This document shows, piece by piece, positions 26,531-35,607 of a stretch of DNA of 64,000 bases. Both the position numbers and the translations under genes were made by a program. Origin of the DNA: Peteryoungia rhizophila. Lineage in GTDB: Bacteria > Pseudomonadota > Alphaproteobacteria > Rhizobiales > Rhizobiaceae. Under the pieces are notes generated by a model. The model did not search any database and was not told the origin of the DNA. It was given only the letters and a program-made list of their open reading frames with translations. The stretch is taken from the NCBI RefSeq assembly GCF_004912145.1, contig NZ_STGT01000001.1, forward strand, positions 992,001 to 1,056,000, given 5' to 3'. Position 1 is the first letter of the stretch; every line of letters begins with the position of its first letter.

Positions 26531-27115
26531 ATGTTCGGCCTCTACATCACACACCCGCAGGTGCAGATCGATCCGGAAGTCCCTGTCCCCGACTGGGGCT
26601 TGTCGGCCGTCGGGCGGGCACGGGCAGAAGCCTGCGCCGCGCGGCCCTGGGTGCGGCAGCTGTCTCGGATCGTTAGCAGCGGAGAGCGCAAGGCGATCGA
26701 GATAGCGGAGATCCTCGCTTCCGCCGCCGGCCTCCAGATCGAGATCGAGCCCTCCACACACGAAAACGATCGCTCGGCGACCGGTTTCCTCGCCCCGCCC
26801 GACTTCGAGAAAGCCGCCGACTGGTTCTTCGCCCATCCGCGGGAAAGCTATCATGGCTGGGAGCGTGCGGCAGATGCGCAGGCGCGCATTGTCGGCGCAG
26901 TGACGCGGATCCTCGGATCCCATGATCCCACACGACCGATCGCCTTTGTCGGCCATGGTGGGGTCGGCACCCTACTCAAATGCCATTTGTCCGGCCTCCC
27001 GATCTCGCGGAACCAGGATCAACCTGGGGGCGGCGGCAATCTTTTCTGCTTCTCCCTTGCAGACCGGCGCGTCTCATGCGACTGGACGGCCATGGAGATC
27101 TGGCAGGAGTTTTAA
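26531..27115 (+). CDS. Histidine-phosphatase-like protein with altered RHG motif
   Basis: A 194-residue member of the phosphoglycerate-mutase-like superfamily. The canonical RHG motif reads THP (LYITHPQV): nucleophile H8 is kept but the preceding arginine is threonine and glycine is proline. The second-half motif is [11 protein letters not shown], which keeps the other core histidine. [14 protein letters not shown] stands for the usual SPLxRAxQTAE. It may still be a phosphatase of unusual substrate or a non-catalytic binder. Start could instead be a TTG at 26516 that overlaps the pmtA stop. The pyrF start follows two bases after its stop. Confidence 0.78.
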   Translation: MFGLYITHPQVQIDPEVPVPDWGLSAVGRARAEACAARPWVRQLSRIVSSGERKAIEIAEILASAAGLQIEIEPSTHENDRSATGFLAPPDFEKAADWFFAHPRESYHGWERAADAQARIVGAVTRILGSHDPTRPIAFVGHGGVGTLLKCHLSGLPISRNQDQPGGGGNLFCFSLADRRVSCDWTAMEIWQEF

Positions 27116-27117
27116 CC

Positions 27118-27822
27118 GTGAGCGCACGTCATCGTCTCATCGTCGGACTGGATGTTCCGACAGTCCAGGAAGCGGAGCGCGTCGTCTCAACGCTCGGCGA
27201 CAGTATCTCCTTCTACAAGATCGGTTATCAGCTCGCCTTTGCCGGCGGGCTCGAATTCGCCCGCGACCTCGCCAAAGAGGGCAAGCAGGTCTTCCTCGAC
27301 ATGAAGCTGCTCGACATCGACAACACGGTGGCGTCTGCAGTCGAGAACATCGCGCGCATGGGCATGACCATGCTGACGCTGCATGCCTATCCGAAGGCCA
27401 TGGCAGCGGCCGTCAAGGCGGCAGAGGGCTCCGGTCTCTGCCTGCTCGGCGTCACCGTGCTCACCTCCATGGATGAGCAGGACCTGACCGATGCCGGCTA
27501 TGAATATGATCCGCATACGCTCGTCCTGAAGCGCGCTGAACAGGCCCGCATCGTCGGCATGGGCGGTGTCGTCTGCTCGGCCGAAGAGGCATCTGCCGTG
27601 CGCGGCATCGTCGGGCCGAAAATGGCGATCGTGACCCCTGGCATCCGGCCGGCCGGCGCCGACAAGGGCGACCAGAAGCGCGTCATGACGCCGTCGGATG
27701 CGATTGCGGCCGGCTCCAGCCATCTCGTCGTGGCGCGCCCGATCGTCAAGGCCGACGATCCGAAGGCTGCCGCACTCGCCATCCTCGCCGAGATGGACGA
27801 GGCACTGGCCAAACAGCTGTAA
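27118..27822 (+). CDS. pyrF: Orotidine 5'-phosphate decarboxylase
   Basis: A 234-residue TIM-barrel enzyme for the last step of UMP synthesis. The catalytic tetrad is K34, D61, K63 and D66 (FYKIG and [11 protein letters not shown]). [17 protein letters not shown] is the phosphate gate. Start is a GTG at 27118 with AGGAG eight bases upstream. It sits two bases after the phosphatase gene, so pmtA, phosphatase, pyrF and DUF1330 look like one operon. Confidence 0.95.
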   Translation: MSARHRLIVGLDVPTVQEAERVVSTLGDSISFYKIGYQLAFAGGLEFARDLAKEGKQVFLDMKLLDIDNTVASAVENIARMGMTMLTLHAYPKAMAAAVKAAEGSGLCLLGVTVLTSMDEQDLTDAGYEYDPHTLVLKRAEQARIVGMGGVVCSAEEASAVRGIVGPKMAIVTPGIRPAGADKGDQKRVMTPSDAIAAGSSHLVVARPIVKADDPKAAALAILAEMDEALAKQL

Positions 27823-27846
27823 CATTCGACAAACCGGGAGGAAGAC

Positions 27847-28134
27847 ATGGCCAAGGGCTATTGGATCGCACGCGTGGATATCCGGGATCCCGAGCGCTAC
27901 AAGGACTATGTCGCGGCAGCCAAGCCTGCCTTCGAAAAGTATGGTGCGACCTTCCTCGCCCGTGGCGGTGCCTATACCCAACTGGAAGGCCAGGTCCGGA
28001 CCCGCAACGTGGTGATCGAGTTCCCCTCGCATCAGGCCGCCGTCGATTGCTACAACTCGCCGGAATACCAGATCGCCGCGAAGATCCGCCAGGAAGTGGC
28101 CGATGCCGAGATGGTGGTCGTCGAGGGCGTTTGA
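27847..28134 (+). CDS. DUF1330 family protein
   Basis: A 95-residue dimeric alpha/beta-barrel protein. MAKGYWIARVDIRDPERYKDY, FLARGGAYTQLEG and VVIEFPSHQAAVDCYNSPEYQ match DUF1330. The function is not known; the fold is shared with monooxygenases and heme-degrading enzymes. Located 24 bp after pyrF, with GGAGGAAG as ribosome-binding site. Confidence 0.93.
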   Translation: MAKGYWIARVDIRDPERYKDYVAAAKPAFEKYGATFLARGGAYTQLEGQVRTRNVVIEFPSHQAAVDCYNSPEYQIAAKIRQEVADAEMVVVEGV

Positions 28135-28266
28135 ACCTCCCCCTTGCCTGAGGCCGAATGTCCTTCGGATGCGGCCTTGACGGCCCTTTCCCCGGCCAGA
28201 CGATTCGGCTAAGAGAGGCCAGATCGCGCATATCGTGTGCGCCCATACAGTTCAGGGGAGCCGTCC

Positions 28267-29247
28267 ATGACCTTGTCCAACCTTCCGCCGCTCGTCACCG
28301 TCTTCGGGGGCTCGGGCTTCGTCGGACGGCATGTGGTCAGAGCGCTCGCACGTCGCGGCTACCGCATCCGGGTCGCCGTCCGCCGCCCGGATCTCGCCGG
28401 CTTCTTGCAGCCCCTCGGCAATGTCGGCCAGATTTCCTTCGTCCAGGCGAACCTGCGCTACCGCGCGTCCGTCGATGCCGCCGTCCAGGGCGCCGACCAT
28501 GTTGTCAACTGCGTCGGCATCCTGTTCGAGAGCGGTCGTAACGGCTTCGATGCCGTGCAGGATTTTGGCGCACGCGCTGTTGCGGAAGCTGCCCGCTCGG
28601 TCGGCGCGACCTTGACGCATATCTCAGCGATCGGCGCGGATGCGAAGTCGGACTCGGTATATGCCGCCACCAAGGGGCGTGCCGAAGCCGCCGTACAGTC
28701 GATCCTGCCTGACGCCATCATCCTTCGCCCGTCGATCGTGTTCGGCCCGGAGGACGGCTTCTTCAACAAGTTTGCTGCCATGGCCCGTATCGCCCCGGTC
28801 CTGCCGCTGGTCGGCGGCGGCAAGACGAAGTTCCAGCCGGTCTATGTCGGCGACGTCGCAGAAGTCGTGGCACGCGCCGTCGATGGCACGATCACCCGAG
28901 GCAAGACCTACGAACTCGGCGGCCAGGACGTCGCGACCTTCAGGCAGTGTCTGGAAATGATGCTCGAGATCGTCGGCCGCAAGCGTCCGCTCGTCACCCT
29001 GCCCTTCGGCATCGCCTCGCTGATCGGCAGCATCGCCTCGGCCGTGCCGCTGATCACGCCGCCGCTCACCAGCGACCAGGTCAAGCTGCTCAAGAAGGAC
29101 AATGTCGTGTCGGCTGCGGCGAAAGCAGAAGGACGCACGCTCGAAGGCCTCGGCATCCAGCCGGTGACCATGGCTTCGATCCTGCCGACCTATCTCGTGC
29201 AGTACCGCGTGCATGGCCAGTACACGGGGTCCGGCAAGGCAGCCTGA
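28267..29247 (+). CDS. NDUFA9-like SDR (complex I accessory-type NAD-dependent epimerase)
   Basis: A 326-residue extended SDR. The cofactor loop VTVFGGSGFVGRHVVRALARRGYRI is at residues 10-34. VNCVGILFESGRNGFDAV, HISAIGADAKSDSVYAATKGRAE and RPSIVFGPEDGFFNKFA are typical of the alphaproteobacterial NDUFA9 relatives of mitochondrial complex I subunit. YxxxK is present as YAATK. Whether it associates with complex I in bacteria is not known. ATG at 28267 follows GGGGAG. The gene is monocistronic. Confidence 0.9.
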   Translation: MTLSNLPPLVTVFGGSGFVGRHVVRALARRGYRIRVAVRRPDLAGFLQPLGNVGQISFVQANLRYRASVDAAVQGADHVVNCVGILFESGRNGFDAVQDFGARAVAEAARSVGATLTHISAIGADAKSDSVYAATKGRAEAAVQSILPDAIILRPSIVFGPEDGFFNKFAAMARIAPVLPLVGGGKTKFQPVYVGDVAEVVARAVDGTITRGKTYELGGQDVATFRQCLEMMLEIVGRKRPLVTLPFGIASLIGSIASAVPLITPPLTSDQVKLLKKDNVVSAAAKAEGRTLEGLGIQPVTMASILPTYLVQYRVHGQYTGSGKAA

Positions 29248-29440
29248 TGGCTGGCTGAAGCCGCTTCCGGGACGTCTCGACGTTGCACAAAAGACGCAGC
29301 TAAACAAAGACCTGCGTTAACCGCGGATAAAGCAAGATCGCCTATTGATGGCGGTCGTGGTGATGCGTAAAGACTGGCCCCAACGGCCGGCCCGAAACAT
29401 TTGCCGGCGCTTCATATCAGTCAGTTTCAAGAGGCACTTC

Positions 29441-29599
29441 ATGGGCAAGCCTATCGCACTGTTCTTCGCATGTGCGGCACTGGTCATCATCGCCGGCTCC
29501 TTCGTCGCACCGACCACGGTGGCCGCACGCAAGGACAATTGCTCGCCTGCCTATGGCATCGACCCCTGCGCGACGTCTGCCATTCCCTTGACCAACTGA
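29441..29599 (+). CDS. Small secreted or membrane-anchored peptide with two cysteines
   Basis: A 52-residue protein. MGKPIALFFACAALVIIAGSF is a signal peptide or anchor, followed by VAPTTVAARKDNCSPAYGIDPC and a short tail ending IPLTN. The mature part (about 25 residues) has two cysteines nine apart, possibly a disulfide loop. AAGAGG precedes the ATG at 29441, and a strong terminator follows 13 bases after the stop. No family recognised. The clean promoter-sized gap, ribosome-binding site and terminator support a real gene. Confidence 0.65.
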   Translation: MGKPIALFFACAALVIIAGSFVAPTTVAARKDNCSPAYGIDPCATSAIPLTN

Positions 29600-29611
29600 T
29601 TTTCCGGAAAC

Positions 29612-29640
29612 AAAAGGCCGCCCAATGGGCGGCCTTTTTT
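29612..29640. terminator. Bidirectional rho-independent terminator
   Basis: A stem AAAAGGCCGCCC/GGGCGGCCTTTT with a three-base loop has T runs on both strands. It serves the 52-residue peptide gene on plus and uppP on minus. Confidence 0.93.
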
Positions 29641-29661
29641 GTTGTCTGAGATTTGTCGACT

Positions 29662-30468
29662 TCAGCCGAAGACGAGAAGTCCGACAAGGCCGGCCAAGCC
29701 GACGGCGATGCGCCACCAGGCAAAGGGTGCGTAGCCCCGTTTCGAAACAAAATTCAAAAGCCCCCGCACCACGAAGAGCGCCGAGACGAAGGCAGCCACG
29801 AAGCCGATCGCGATGATCAGGCCATCGTCTGCCGTGATCGCATTCCGGTTCTTGTAGAGATCCAATGTGAATGCGCCGAGCATGGTCGGCATGGCGAGGA
29901 AGAAGGAAAACTCGGCCGCCGAACGCTTGTCGGCGCCGAGCAGCAACGCGCCGACGATCGTGGCGCCCGAGCGCGACGTGCCGGGGATCATCGCCACGCA
30001 TTGGCAAAACCCGATTTTCAAGGCGAGTGACAGCGGATATTCGGTGACGTCGTGATACCGGGGCTTCAGCGGCAGGCGATCGATCCAGAGAAGGACAAAG
30101 CCGCCCAAGATCAGGACAACGCAGATCAGCATCGGTGTTTCAAAAAGAACGGTCTTGATGAAATCATGCGCCAGAAAGCCGATCACGGCCGCCGGCAGGA
30201 AACCCAGAAGGACCGCACCGACGAAGCGTCGGCTTTCAGCGCTGGTGGGCAGCGAGAGCGCAATGCCAAGCAGCTTAGCGAAATAGACGCTGAGGATCGC
30301 CAGGATCGCGCCGAGCTGGATCAGAACGGCAAAGGTGTTGCCCGGCGATTCGAAGCCGAGGAATTGGCCGGCAAGCAGCACATGCGCGGTGGAGGACACC
30401 GGCACGAACTCCGTCAGGCCCTCGATTACGCCGAGCACGAGCGCGCTGATAATGGATTGATCTTCCAT
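29662..30468 (-). CDS. uppP: Undecaprenyl-diphosphate phosphatase (UppP/BacA)
   Basis: A 268-residue inner-membrane enzyme that dephosphorylates undecaprenyl pyrophosphate and recycles the lipid carrier; it also gives bacitracin resistance. The two signature loops are [14 protein letters not shown] near the N-terminus (usually SSTGH; here Gly to Ala) and [10 protein letters not shown] near residue 160. Eight hydrophobic helices. Divergent from the GST gene. The carrier links it functionally to the Gtr-like locus at 51-54 kb. Confidence 0.95.
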   Translation of the reverse strand: MEDQSIISALVLGVIEGLTEFVPVSSTAHVLLAGQFLGFESPGNTFAVLIQLGAILAILSVYFAKLLGIALSLPTSAESRRFVGAVLLGFLPAAVIGFLAHDFIKTVLFETPMLICVVLILGGFVLLWIDRLPLKPRYHDVTEYPLSLALKIGFCQCVAMIPGTSRSGATIVGALLLGADKRSAAEFSFFLAMPTMLGAFTLDLYKNRNAITADDGLIIAIGFVAAFVSALFVVRGLLNFVSKRGYAPFAWWRIAVGLAGLVGLLVFG

Positions 30469-30609
30469 GAGGTCTCCTTCTAGGGGAAGGCAAAGTGAAT
30501 TGCTTGTATTGCCGGGGCCGAAACCCTATAGCTTGGAAGCCGCCGTCATGACCAGCCGCTTCGACAGCCTGTGTTCCGGCCACTGAAAAATCCGAGAATT
30601 CGAGTTCCG

Positions 30610-31302
30610 ATGCCGACCCTGTACCATCACACGATGTCCACCGCGTCCCGTTTCATTCGTCTGGTCCTGGCCGAATACGGCTTCCAGACGGATCTGGTGG
30701 AGGAGCAGACCTGGGAGAAGCGCAAGGAGTTCCTCGCCTTCAATCCCGCTGGTACGCTGCCTGTCTATGTCGATGACAATATGCGGGCGCTTTGCGGCCC
30801 CTTCATCATCTCGGAATTCATCGACGAGACCCATGGCGTATTGAAACGCGACCGCCGGCTCTTCGCGGAAGATCCGTTCCAGCGCGCCGAGATCCGCCGG
30901 CTGACGGAGTGGTTCCTGCAGAAGATGGAGCAGGACGTGACCAAGCCGCTGGTGCGCGAGCGCGTGCACAAGCTGATCATTCCGAATGGCCTCGGTGGCG
31001 GCGCTCCCGATTCCAAGGTTCTGCGTACGGCGCGCTCCAACATCCGCCATCACATGAAGTACCTGACCTGGCTTTCCGGCTCGCGCCAGTGGCTCGCAGG
31101 TGACCGCATCAGCTACGCCGATCTCTCGGCGGCAGCGGCTGTTTCCGTGCTCGACTATCTCGGCGAAATCGACTGGAACGAGTATCCGGTCGCCAAGGAA
31201 TGGTATCAGCGCATCAAGTCGCGGCCGTCATTCCGGCCGCTGCTCACCGAGCGCGTGCGCGGCATCACGCCGGTTTCGCATTACGCCGACCTCGACTTCT
31301 GA
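30610..31302 (+). CDS. Glutathione S-transferase family protein
   Basis: A 230-residue GST. The N-terminal thioredoxin fold contains [21 protein letters not shown] and the cis-proline segment [13 protein letters not shown], with [10 protein letters not shown]. The C-terminal helical domain contains the motif [19 protein letters not shown], equivalent to the N-capping box. Class and substrate unknown. ATG at 30610 has a weak ribosome-binding site. queG starts 11 bp downstream, so it is probably in the same transcript. Confidence 0.93.
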   Translation: MPTLYHHTMSTASRFIRLVLAEYGFQTDLVEEQTWEKRKEFLAFNPAGTLPVYVDDNMRALCGPFIISEFIDETHGVLKRDRRLFAEDPFQRAEIRRLTEWFLQKMEQDVTKPLVRERVHKLIIPNGLGGGAPDSKVLRTARSNIRHHMKYLTWLSGSRQWLAGDRISYADLSAAAAVSVLDYLGEIDWNEYPVAKEWYQRIKSRPSFRPLLTERVRGITPVSHYADLDF

Positions 31303-31313
31303 CGGTTACTGTC

Positions 31314-32468
31314 ATGGACGAGCCGCAGATCGATCCCAAGATCCGGAAGCGGCGAACAGACCTCACGCGGTTTCTGCGCCAGGAAGCGGGCGCTCAGGGC
31401 TTCGATGTCTGTCGCATCACGCTGCCGGATGCCATTCCCGAAGCACCCGCCCGGCTTGAGAGCTTCCTTGAGGCCGGTCGCCACGGCACCATGGCCTGGA
31501 TGGAAGAGACCAAGGAGCGCCGCGCCGATCCGCGCGTCCTTTGGTCCGATGTCCGCTCCATCGTGATGTTCGGGATGAATTACGGCCCGGACGAGGACCC
31601 GCGACTTCTGCAGGCCGAGCCTGAGAAGGCTGCGATCTCCGTCTATGCCCGCAACCGCGACTATCACGACGTCATCAAGGGCAGGCTGAAGGAAGTGGCG
31701 ACGCGGTTCGCCGCGCGGGCGGGGGCTGACGTGAAAGTCTTCGTTGATACCGCGCCCGTGATGGAAAAGCCGCTTGCTGCGGCTGCCGGGCTTGGCTGGC
31801 AGGGCAAACACACCAATCTCGTCAGCCGCGACTTCGGCTCTTGGTTGTTCCTGGGAAGTCTCTTCACCACGGCCGAACTCGAAATCGACACACCCGAGCG
31901 CGACCATTGCGGCTCCTGCCGCGCCTGTCTCGACTCCTGCCCGACGGATGCCTTCCCGGCGCCCTACCAGATCGATGCGCGGCGCTGCATTTCCTATCTG
32001 ACGATCGAGCACAAGGGGCCGATCGACCGGGCGCTGCGCCCCGCATTCGGCAACCGCATCTATGGCTGCGACGACTGTCTTGCGGCCTGCCCGTGGAACA
32101 AGTTCGCGGCTTCGGCCCGTGAGATGAAGCTCGTGGCGCGCGAGGACCTGAAGGCACCCGACATCGCCTTTTTCCTGACGCTCGACGATTCGACCTTTCG
32201 CACCTATTTCAGCGGATCACCGGTCAAGCGGATCGGGCGGGACCGTTTCGTGCGCAATGTGCTGATCGCGGCCGGCAATTCCGGTTCACAGGATCTGGTG
32301 CCCGCCTGTGAGACACTTCTCTCGGATGCCTCGGCGGATGTGCGCGGCATGGCCGTCTGGGCGCTGTCGCGGCTTTTGCCGGCGGGGCGCTTCAAAGAAC
32401 TGAGGAGCCGGCAATTGGCTGTGGAAGCGGACGAGAATGTCCAACAGGAATGGATGACGGAGAGCTGA
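31314..32468 (+). CDS. queG: Epoxyqueuosine reductase
   Basis: A 384-residue cobalamin and Fe-S enzyme for the last step of queuosine synthesis on tRNA. Two 4Fe-4S clusters are bound by [16 protein letters not shown] and [26 protein letters not shown] is the corrinoid-domain motif, and [12 protein letters not shown] precedes the catalytic aspartate region. A HEAT-like repeat tail follows ([25 protein letters not shown]). Complete. SDR gene begins three bases after its stop. Confidence 0.97.
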   Translation: MDEPQIDPKIRKRRTDLTRFLRQEAGAQGFDVCRITLPDAIPEAPARLESFLEAGRHGTMAWMEETKERRADPRVLWSDVRSIVMFGMNYGPDEDPRLLQAEPEKAAISVYARNRDYHDVIKGRLKEVATRFAARAGADVKVFVDTAPVMEKPLAAAAGLGWQGKHTNLVSRDFGSWLFLGSLFTTAELEIDTPERDHCGSCRACLDSCPTDAFPAPYQIDARRCISYLTIEHKGPIDRALRPAFGNRIYGCDDCLAACPWNKFAASAREMKLVAREDLKAPDIAFFLTLDDSTFRTYFSGSPVKRIGRDRFVRNVLIAAGNSGSQDLVPACETLLSDASADVRGMAVWALSRLLPAGRFKELRSRQLAVEADENVQQEWMTES

Positions 32469-32471
32469 CGC

Positions 32472-33353
32472 ATGCGTGTGATGATTTTCGGAGCAGGATA
32501 TTCAGGCAAGGCGATCGGCAAATTGTTGCACGAGCAGGGCGCCTCCGTCGCCGGGACGACACGCAGCGCCGAGAAGGGCAAGGCGCTTGAGGACGCGGGC
32601 ATCCGGCCCTTCGTCTTCGATGGTGCGAGCCTGTCGGAGCCCCTTCTTGCCGAGCTCGCCGAGACGACCCATCTGGTCCAATCTATCGCGCCCGGCAGCG
32701 AAGGTGACCCGCTGATCCGGCTCTGCGGCGATGCCGGCATCAAGGCCCTGATGCCAAAGCTCGAATGGATCGCCTATCTTTCGACCGTCGGTGTCTATGG
32801 CGATCATCATGGCGCGTGGGTGAACGAAGAGACGGAACTGAAGCCTGTCTCGGTCCGGTCGGTGGAGCGGGTGGAGGCCGAGCAGGCCTGGCAGGTGGTC
32901 GCCGCACGGGACGGTCTGCCGCTCGCGATCCTGCGTCTCTCCGGCATTTATGGCCCCGGTCGCAACACCTTCATCAATCTCGCCAATGGCACGGCCCGTC
33001 GGCTGGTGAAGAAGGACCAGGTGTTCAACCGGATCCGGGTGGAGGACATCGCGTCGGCGACGGCTTTCCTCGGCGGGCCGAAGACGGGCGGGATCTTCAA
33101 TGTGACCGACGACCTCCCCTCCCCGCCGCAGGACGTGGTGACTGAAGCCGCCCGGCTGATGAACATGGAAGCGCCGCCGGAACAGCCCTTCGAGACTGCC
33201 GATCTTACGCCCATGGCGCGCTCCTTCTACGGCGAGAACAAGCGCGTTTCGAACGCCAAGATCAAGTCGCTCGGATTCAACTTTCGGCACCCGAATTACC
33301 ATGAGTCTCTGGTGGATCTACTTGGCTCCGGCACATGGAACCAACGGGGGTAA
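32472..33353 (+). CDS. NAD-dependent epimerase/SDR family protein (YeeZ-like)
   Basis: A 293-residue extended SDR. The nucleotide loop MRVMIFGAGYSGKAIGKLL resembles GxGYxG proteins. WIAYLSTVGVYGDHHGAWVNE and LRLSGIYGPGRN follow. The usual YxxxK lysine is not obvious after VYG, as in YeeZ-like homologues. Function unknown. Translationally linked to queG (3-bp gap), a common arrangement in rhizobia. Confidence 0.87.
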   Translation: MRVMIFGAGYSGKAIGKLLHEQGASVAGTTRSAEKGKALEDAGIRPFVFDGASLSEPLLAELAETTHLVQSIAPGSEGDPLIRLCGDAGIKALMPKLEWIAYLSTVGVYGDHHGAWVNEETELKPVSVRSVERVEAEQAWQVVAARDGLPLAILRLSGIYGPGRNTFINLANGTARRLVKKDQVFNRIRVEDIASATAFLGGPKTGGIFNVTDDLPSPPQDVVTEAARLMNMEAPPEQPFETADLTPMARSFYGENKRVSNAKIKSLGFNFRHPNYHESLVDLLGSGTWNQRG

Positions 33354-33714
33354 AACCGCGTTTCACGGGGTCAAACTTTGCGCTCCGAGCGCCAGAAAGC
33401 CTGCACAGACGGGTGTCCGGCCCCGTTCGCACCACAATTTGGGCAGCAAATATGACGGATGAGCAAAATTTTTCTTCAGTGATTCCGTGAATGCCTTAGG
33501 CGGCGCTCCAGGAAGTTTTTCATTCCCGAAAGACTCTTGGAATCAAACGATTTTTCTGCAATTTTCATATTTCGTTAAGGTAAAGATTCATTTGAGCATC
33601 ATCACGAATGTTACAACTTGTAACTTTTCGTGATCGCATCGTGGCACTTTTTTGCCATTTTTGACCCTGCTTTGACGTCGGAACGGAAAAATCCACTCTT
33701 TCCAACGACCAGGG
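33354..33714. other. 361-bp AT-rich intergenic region
   Basis: No coding frame is supported. The region is clearly AT-rich compared with the flanks. It holds a 34-bp palindrome (33601-33634), a short stem TGGCA/TGCCA (33642-33657) and, before the RlpA-like gene, T- and A-rich runs suited to a promoter. It may carry a complex promoter or a small RNA; neither can be shown from the sequence alone. Confidence 0.6.
33601..33634. repeat. 34-bp near-perfect palindrome
   Basis: Outer arms ATCACGAA/TTCGTGAT (8 bp) and inner arms GTTACAA/TTGTAAC (7 bp) around a single central C. The two halves are joined by one T on the left and TT on the right. No T tract follows directly. It is 81 bp before the RlpA-like start and could be an operator or an RNA stem. 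Confidence 0.85.
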
Positions 33715-34086
33715 ATGTATAACTTGACGATCACCCGACGCTCTATTTTCACCGCTGCAACTATTGCTGCACTCTGTGCTTTCGCGCCTCACAGTGCAAA
33801 TGCGAAGTCTTCGTGCGGTGGCGCCTCCTGGTATGCCCTGCATTCGAAGACTGCCTCCGGTGAACGTATGAACCCGGCCAAGATGACCGCAGCCCACAAG
33901 ACACTGCCTTTCGGCACCAAGGTGAAGGTCACCAATTCGCGAAGCGGCAAGAGCGTCGTCGTCCGTATCAACGATCGTGGTCCCTTCATCCGTGGCCGCG
34001 TGCTCGATCTCTCCAAGGCCGCTGCCCAGAACATCGGCATGATCCGCTCCGGCCATGCCAAGGTCTGCTACGAGATCATCAGCTAA
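33715..34086 (+). CDS. RlpA-like double-psi beta-barrel protein
   Basis: A 123-residue periplasmic protein with signal peptide [19 protein letters not shown] (cleavage near residue 30) and a DPBB domain: [63 protein letters not shown]. The catalytic D of lytic transglycosylase RlpA is in NDRGPF. It lacks the C-terminal SPOR domain of classical RlpA and a lipobox, so it is a minimal, soluble form. Not linked to the neighbours. The 361-bp AT-rich region upstream suggests separate control. Confidence 0.9.
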   Translation: MYNLTITRRSIFTAATIAALCAFAPHSANAKSSCGGASWYALHSKTASGERMNPAKMTAAHKTLPFGTKVKVTNSRSGKSVVVRINDRGPFIRGRVLDLSKAAAQNIGMIRSGHAKVCYEIIS

Positions 34087-34190
34087 GACAGCCCAAGTTC
34101 GGGAGCGGCGATTGGTCCGTCGGGTTTTAGGCGCTTGCTCTTGCCCCTGATCGCCGTTACCACGCTCTCTTCTTTCAGAGGAGAATGACC

Positions 34191-35483
34191 ATGCGCCTGG
34201 GCGGCCGTCTTGCCGGTGCGATCGAAGTCTTGAGCGATATCGAGACCCGTCGCCGACCCGTTGCCGATGCCCTCAAGGATTGGGGCCTTTCGCATCGTTT
34301 CGCCGGTTCCGGCGATCGTGCGGCCATCGGCAACATTGTCTACGACGCGCTGCGCATGAAGCTTTCCCATGCCTTCCTGATGGATGATGACAGCGCTGCC
34401 TCGCTCGGCTGGGCCGTGCTGCTGCGGCAGTGGGGCATGAAGCTCGAAGCCCTGCAGGCCGATCTCGAGGGCGACAACTTTGCCCCCGCGCCCCTTTCAG
34501 AAAGCCAGATCCAGGCCTTTGCCAGCCGTGATCTCTCCGACGCGCCACTCCATGTCCAGGGTGACATTCCCGACTGGGTGCAGCCCTCGTTCGAACAGGC
34601 CTTCGGCGACGACTGGCTGGCGGAAGCAAAGGCGCTCGCCACGCGCCCGACGCTCGATCTGCGTGTGAACACGCTGAAGGCCAACCGCGACAAGGTGCTG
34701 AAGGCGCTCGACCGTTCCGGCGCCCAGGCCTCGCCGATCGCGCGTTTCGGCATGCGCGTGCCGGCCGGCGAAGGACCGTCCCGTCTGCCGAATGTCACGG
34801 CCGAACTCAGCTTCCAGAAGGGCTGGTTCGAAGTGCAGGACGAGGGTTCGCAAATCGTTGCCGATCTGGTGACGCCGCGCGAGGGCGACCAGGTGCTCGA
34901 CTTCTGCGCCGGCGGTGGCGGCAAGACGCTCGCCATGGCGGCGGCCATGAACAACAAGGGCCAGGTCCACGCTTATGACGCCGATCGCAAGCGGCTGGCG
35001 CCGATCATCGAGCGCCTGAAACGCGCCGGCACGCACAATGTCCAGGTCCATGACAGCACCAAGGGGCTTGCGAGCCTCAAGGAGCGCTGCGATCAGGTTC
35101 TCGTCGATGCGCCCTGCACCGGCACCGGCACCTGGAGGCGCCGTCCCGATACCAAGTGGCGCCTGACCGACCGTAACCTGCAGGAGCGCATTGCCCAGCA
35201 ACAGGAAGCGCTCACCGAGGCCTCGACCTTCGTGAGGACAAGCGGTTCGCTGCTCTATGTCACCTGTTCGGTGCTGCCGGAAGAAAACGACCGCCAGGTT
35301 CAGGCTTTCTGCGAGGCCAATCCGAGCTTCGAGATCGTGCCCGTGCTGGAAGACTGGACACGTTTGTTCGGTGCCTCGGCACCGACGCCGCGTTCGGCGG
35401 ATGGCAAGACCGTAACCCTCAGCCCCGCCAGCATGGACACCGACGGCTTCTTCTTTTGCCGGATGCGCCGTCGCCCGACGTGA
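34191..35483 (+). CDS. RsmB/NOP family rRNA cytosine-5 methyltransferase
   Basis: A 430-residue class I methyltransferase. The SAM loop is VLDFCAGGGGKTLAMAAAM, and the two catalytic cysteines are in VDAPCTGTGTWRRRPD and YVTCSVLPEEN. The N-terminal NusB-like RNA-binding domain is shorter than in E. coli RsmB (429), but total length is the same. The start at 34191 has GAGGAG with a seven-base gap; ATG 34185 is too close to it. Probably methylates C967 of 16S rRNA, though close paralogues exist in rhizobia. Confidence 0.92.
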   Translation: MRLGGRLAGAIEVLSDIETRRRPVADALKDWGLSHRFAGSGDRAAIGNIVYDALRMKLSHAFLMDDDSAASLGWAVLLRQWGMKLEALQADLEGDNFAPAPLSESQIQAFASRDLSDAPLHVQGDIPDWVQPSFEQAFGDDWLAEAKALATRPTLDLRVNTLKANRDKVLKALDRSGAQASPIARFGMRVPAGEGPSRLPNVTAELSFQKGWFEVQDEGSQIVADLVTPREGDQVLDFCAGGGGKTLAMAAAMNNKGQVHAYDADRKRLAPIIERLKRAGTHNVQVHDSTKGLASLKERCDQVLVDAPCTGTGTWRRRPDTKWRLTDRNLQERIAQQQEALTEASTFVRTSGSLLYVTCSVLPEENDRQVQAFCEANPSFEIVPVLEDWTRLFGASAPTPRSADGKTVTLSPASMDTDGFFFCRMRRRPT

Positions 35484-35500
35484 ATTGATCATCGTCAATT
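35483..35500. promoter_or_regulatory. AATTGA-N6-TCAATT inverted repeat upstream of the imelysin operon
   Basis: A perfect 6-bp inverted repeat with a 6-base spacer begins in the rsmB stop codon and lies about 108 bp before the imelysin start at 35608. A TTGACA -35-like hexamer is at 35529-35534, with no good -10 at the expected distance. The repeat is a candidate operator for an iron regulator; its spacing does not exactly match a published RirA box known to me. Confidence 0.4.
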
Positions 35501-35607
35501 CCAGCGGTTAATTCGTATACTCGACTATTTGACACCAGTTTCTTTTTGCGCGAAGACATGGCCGTCCATTCAATACGAGGCGCCCATCTGCGCCGGAGGG
35601 AGACACC

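Noticed and set aside
33354..33600. Extra small protein genes in the long AT-rich gap
   Set aside because: Frames are short, lack ribosome-binding sites, and have no recognisable composition. The gap is treated as regulatory.
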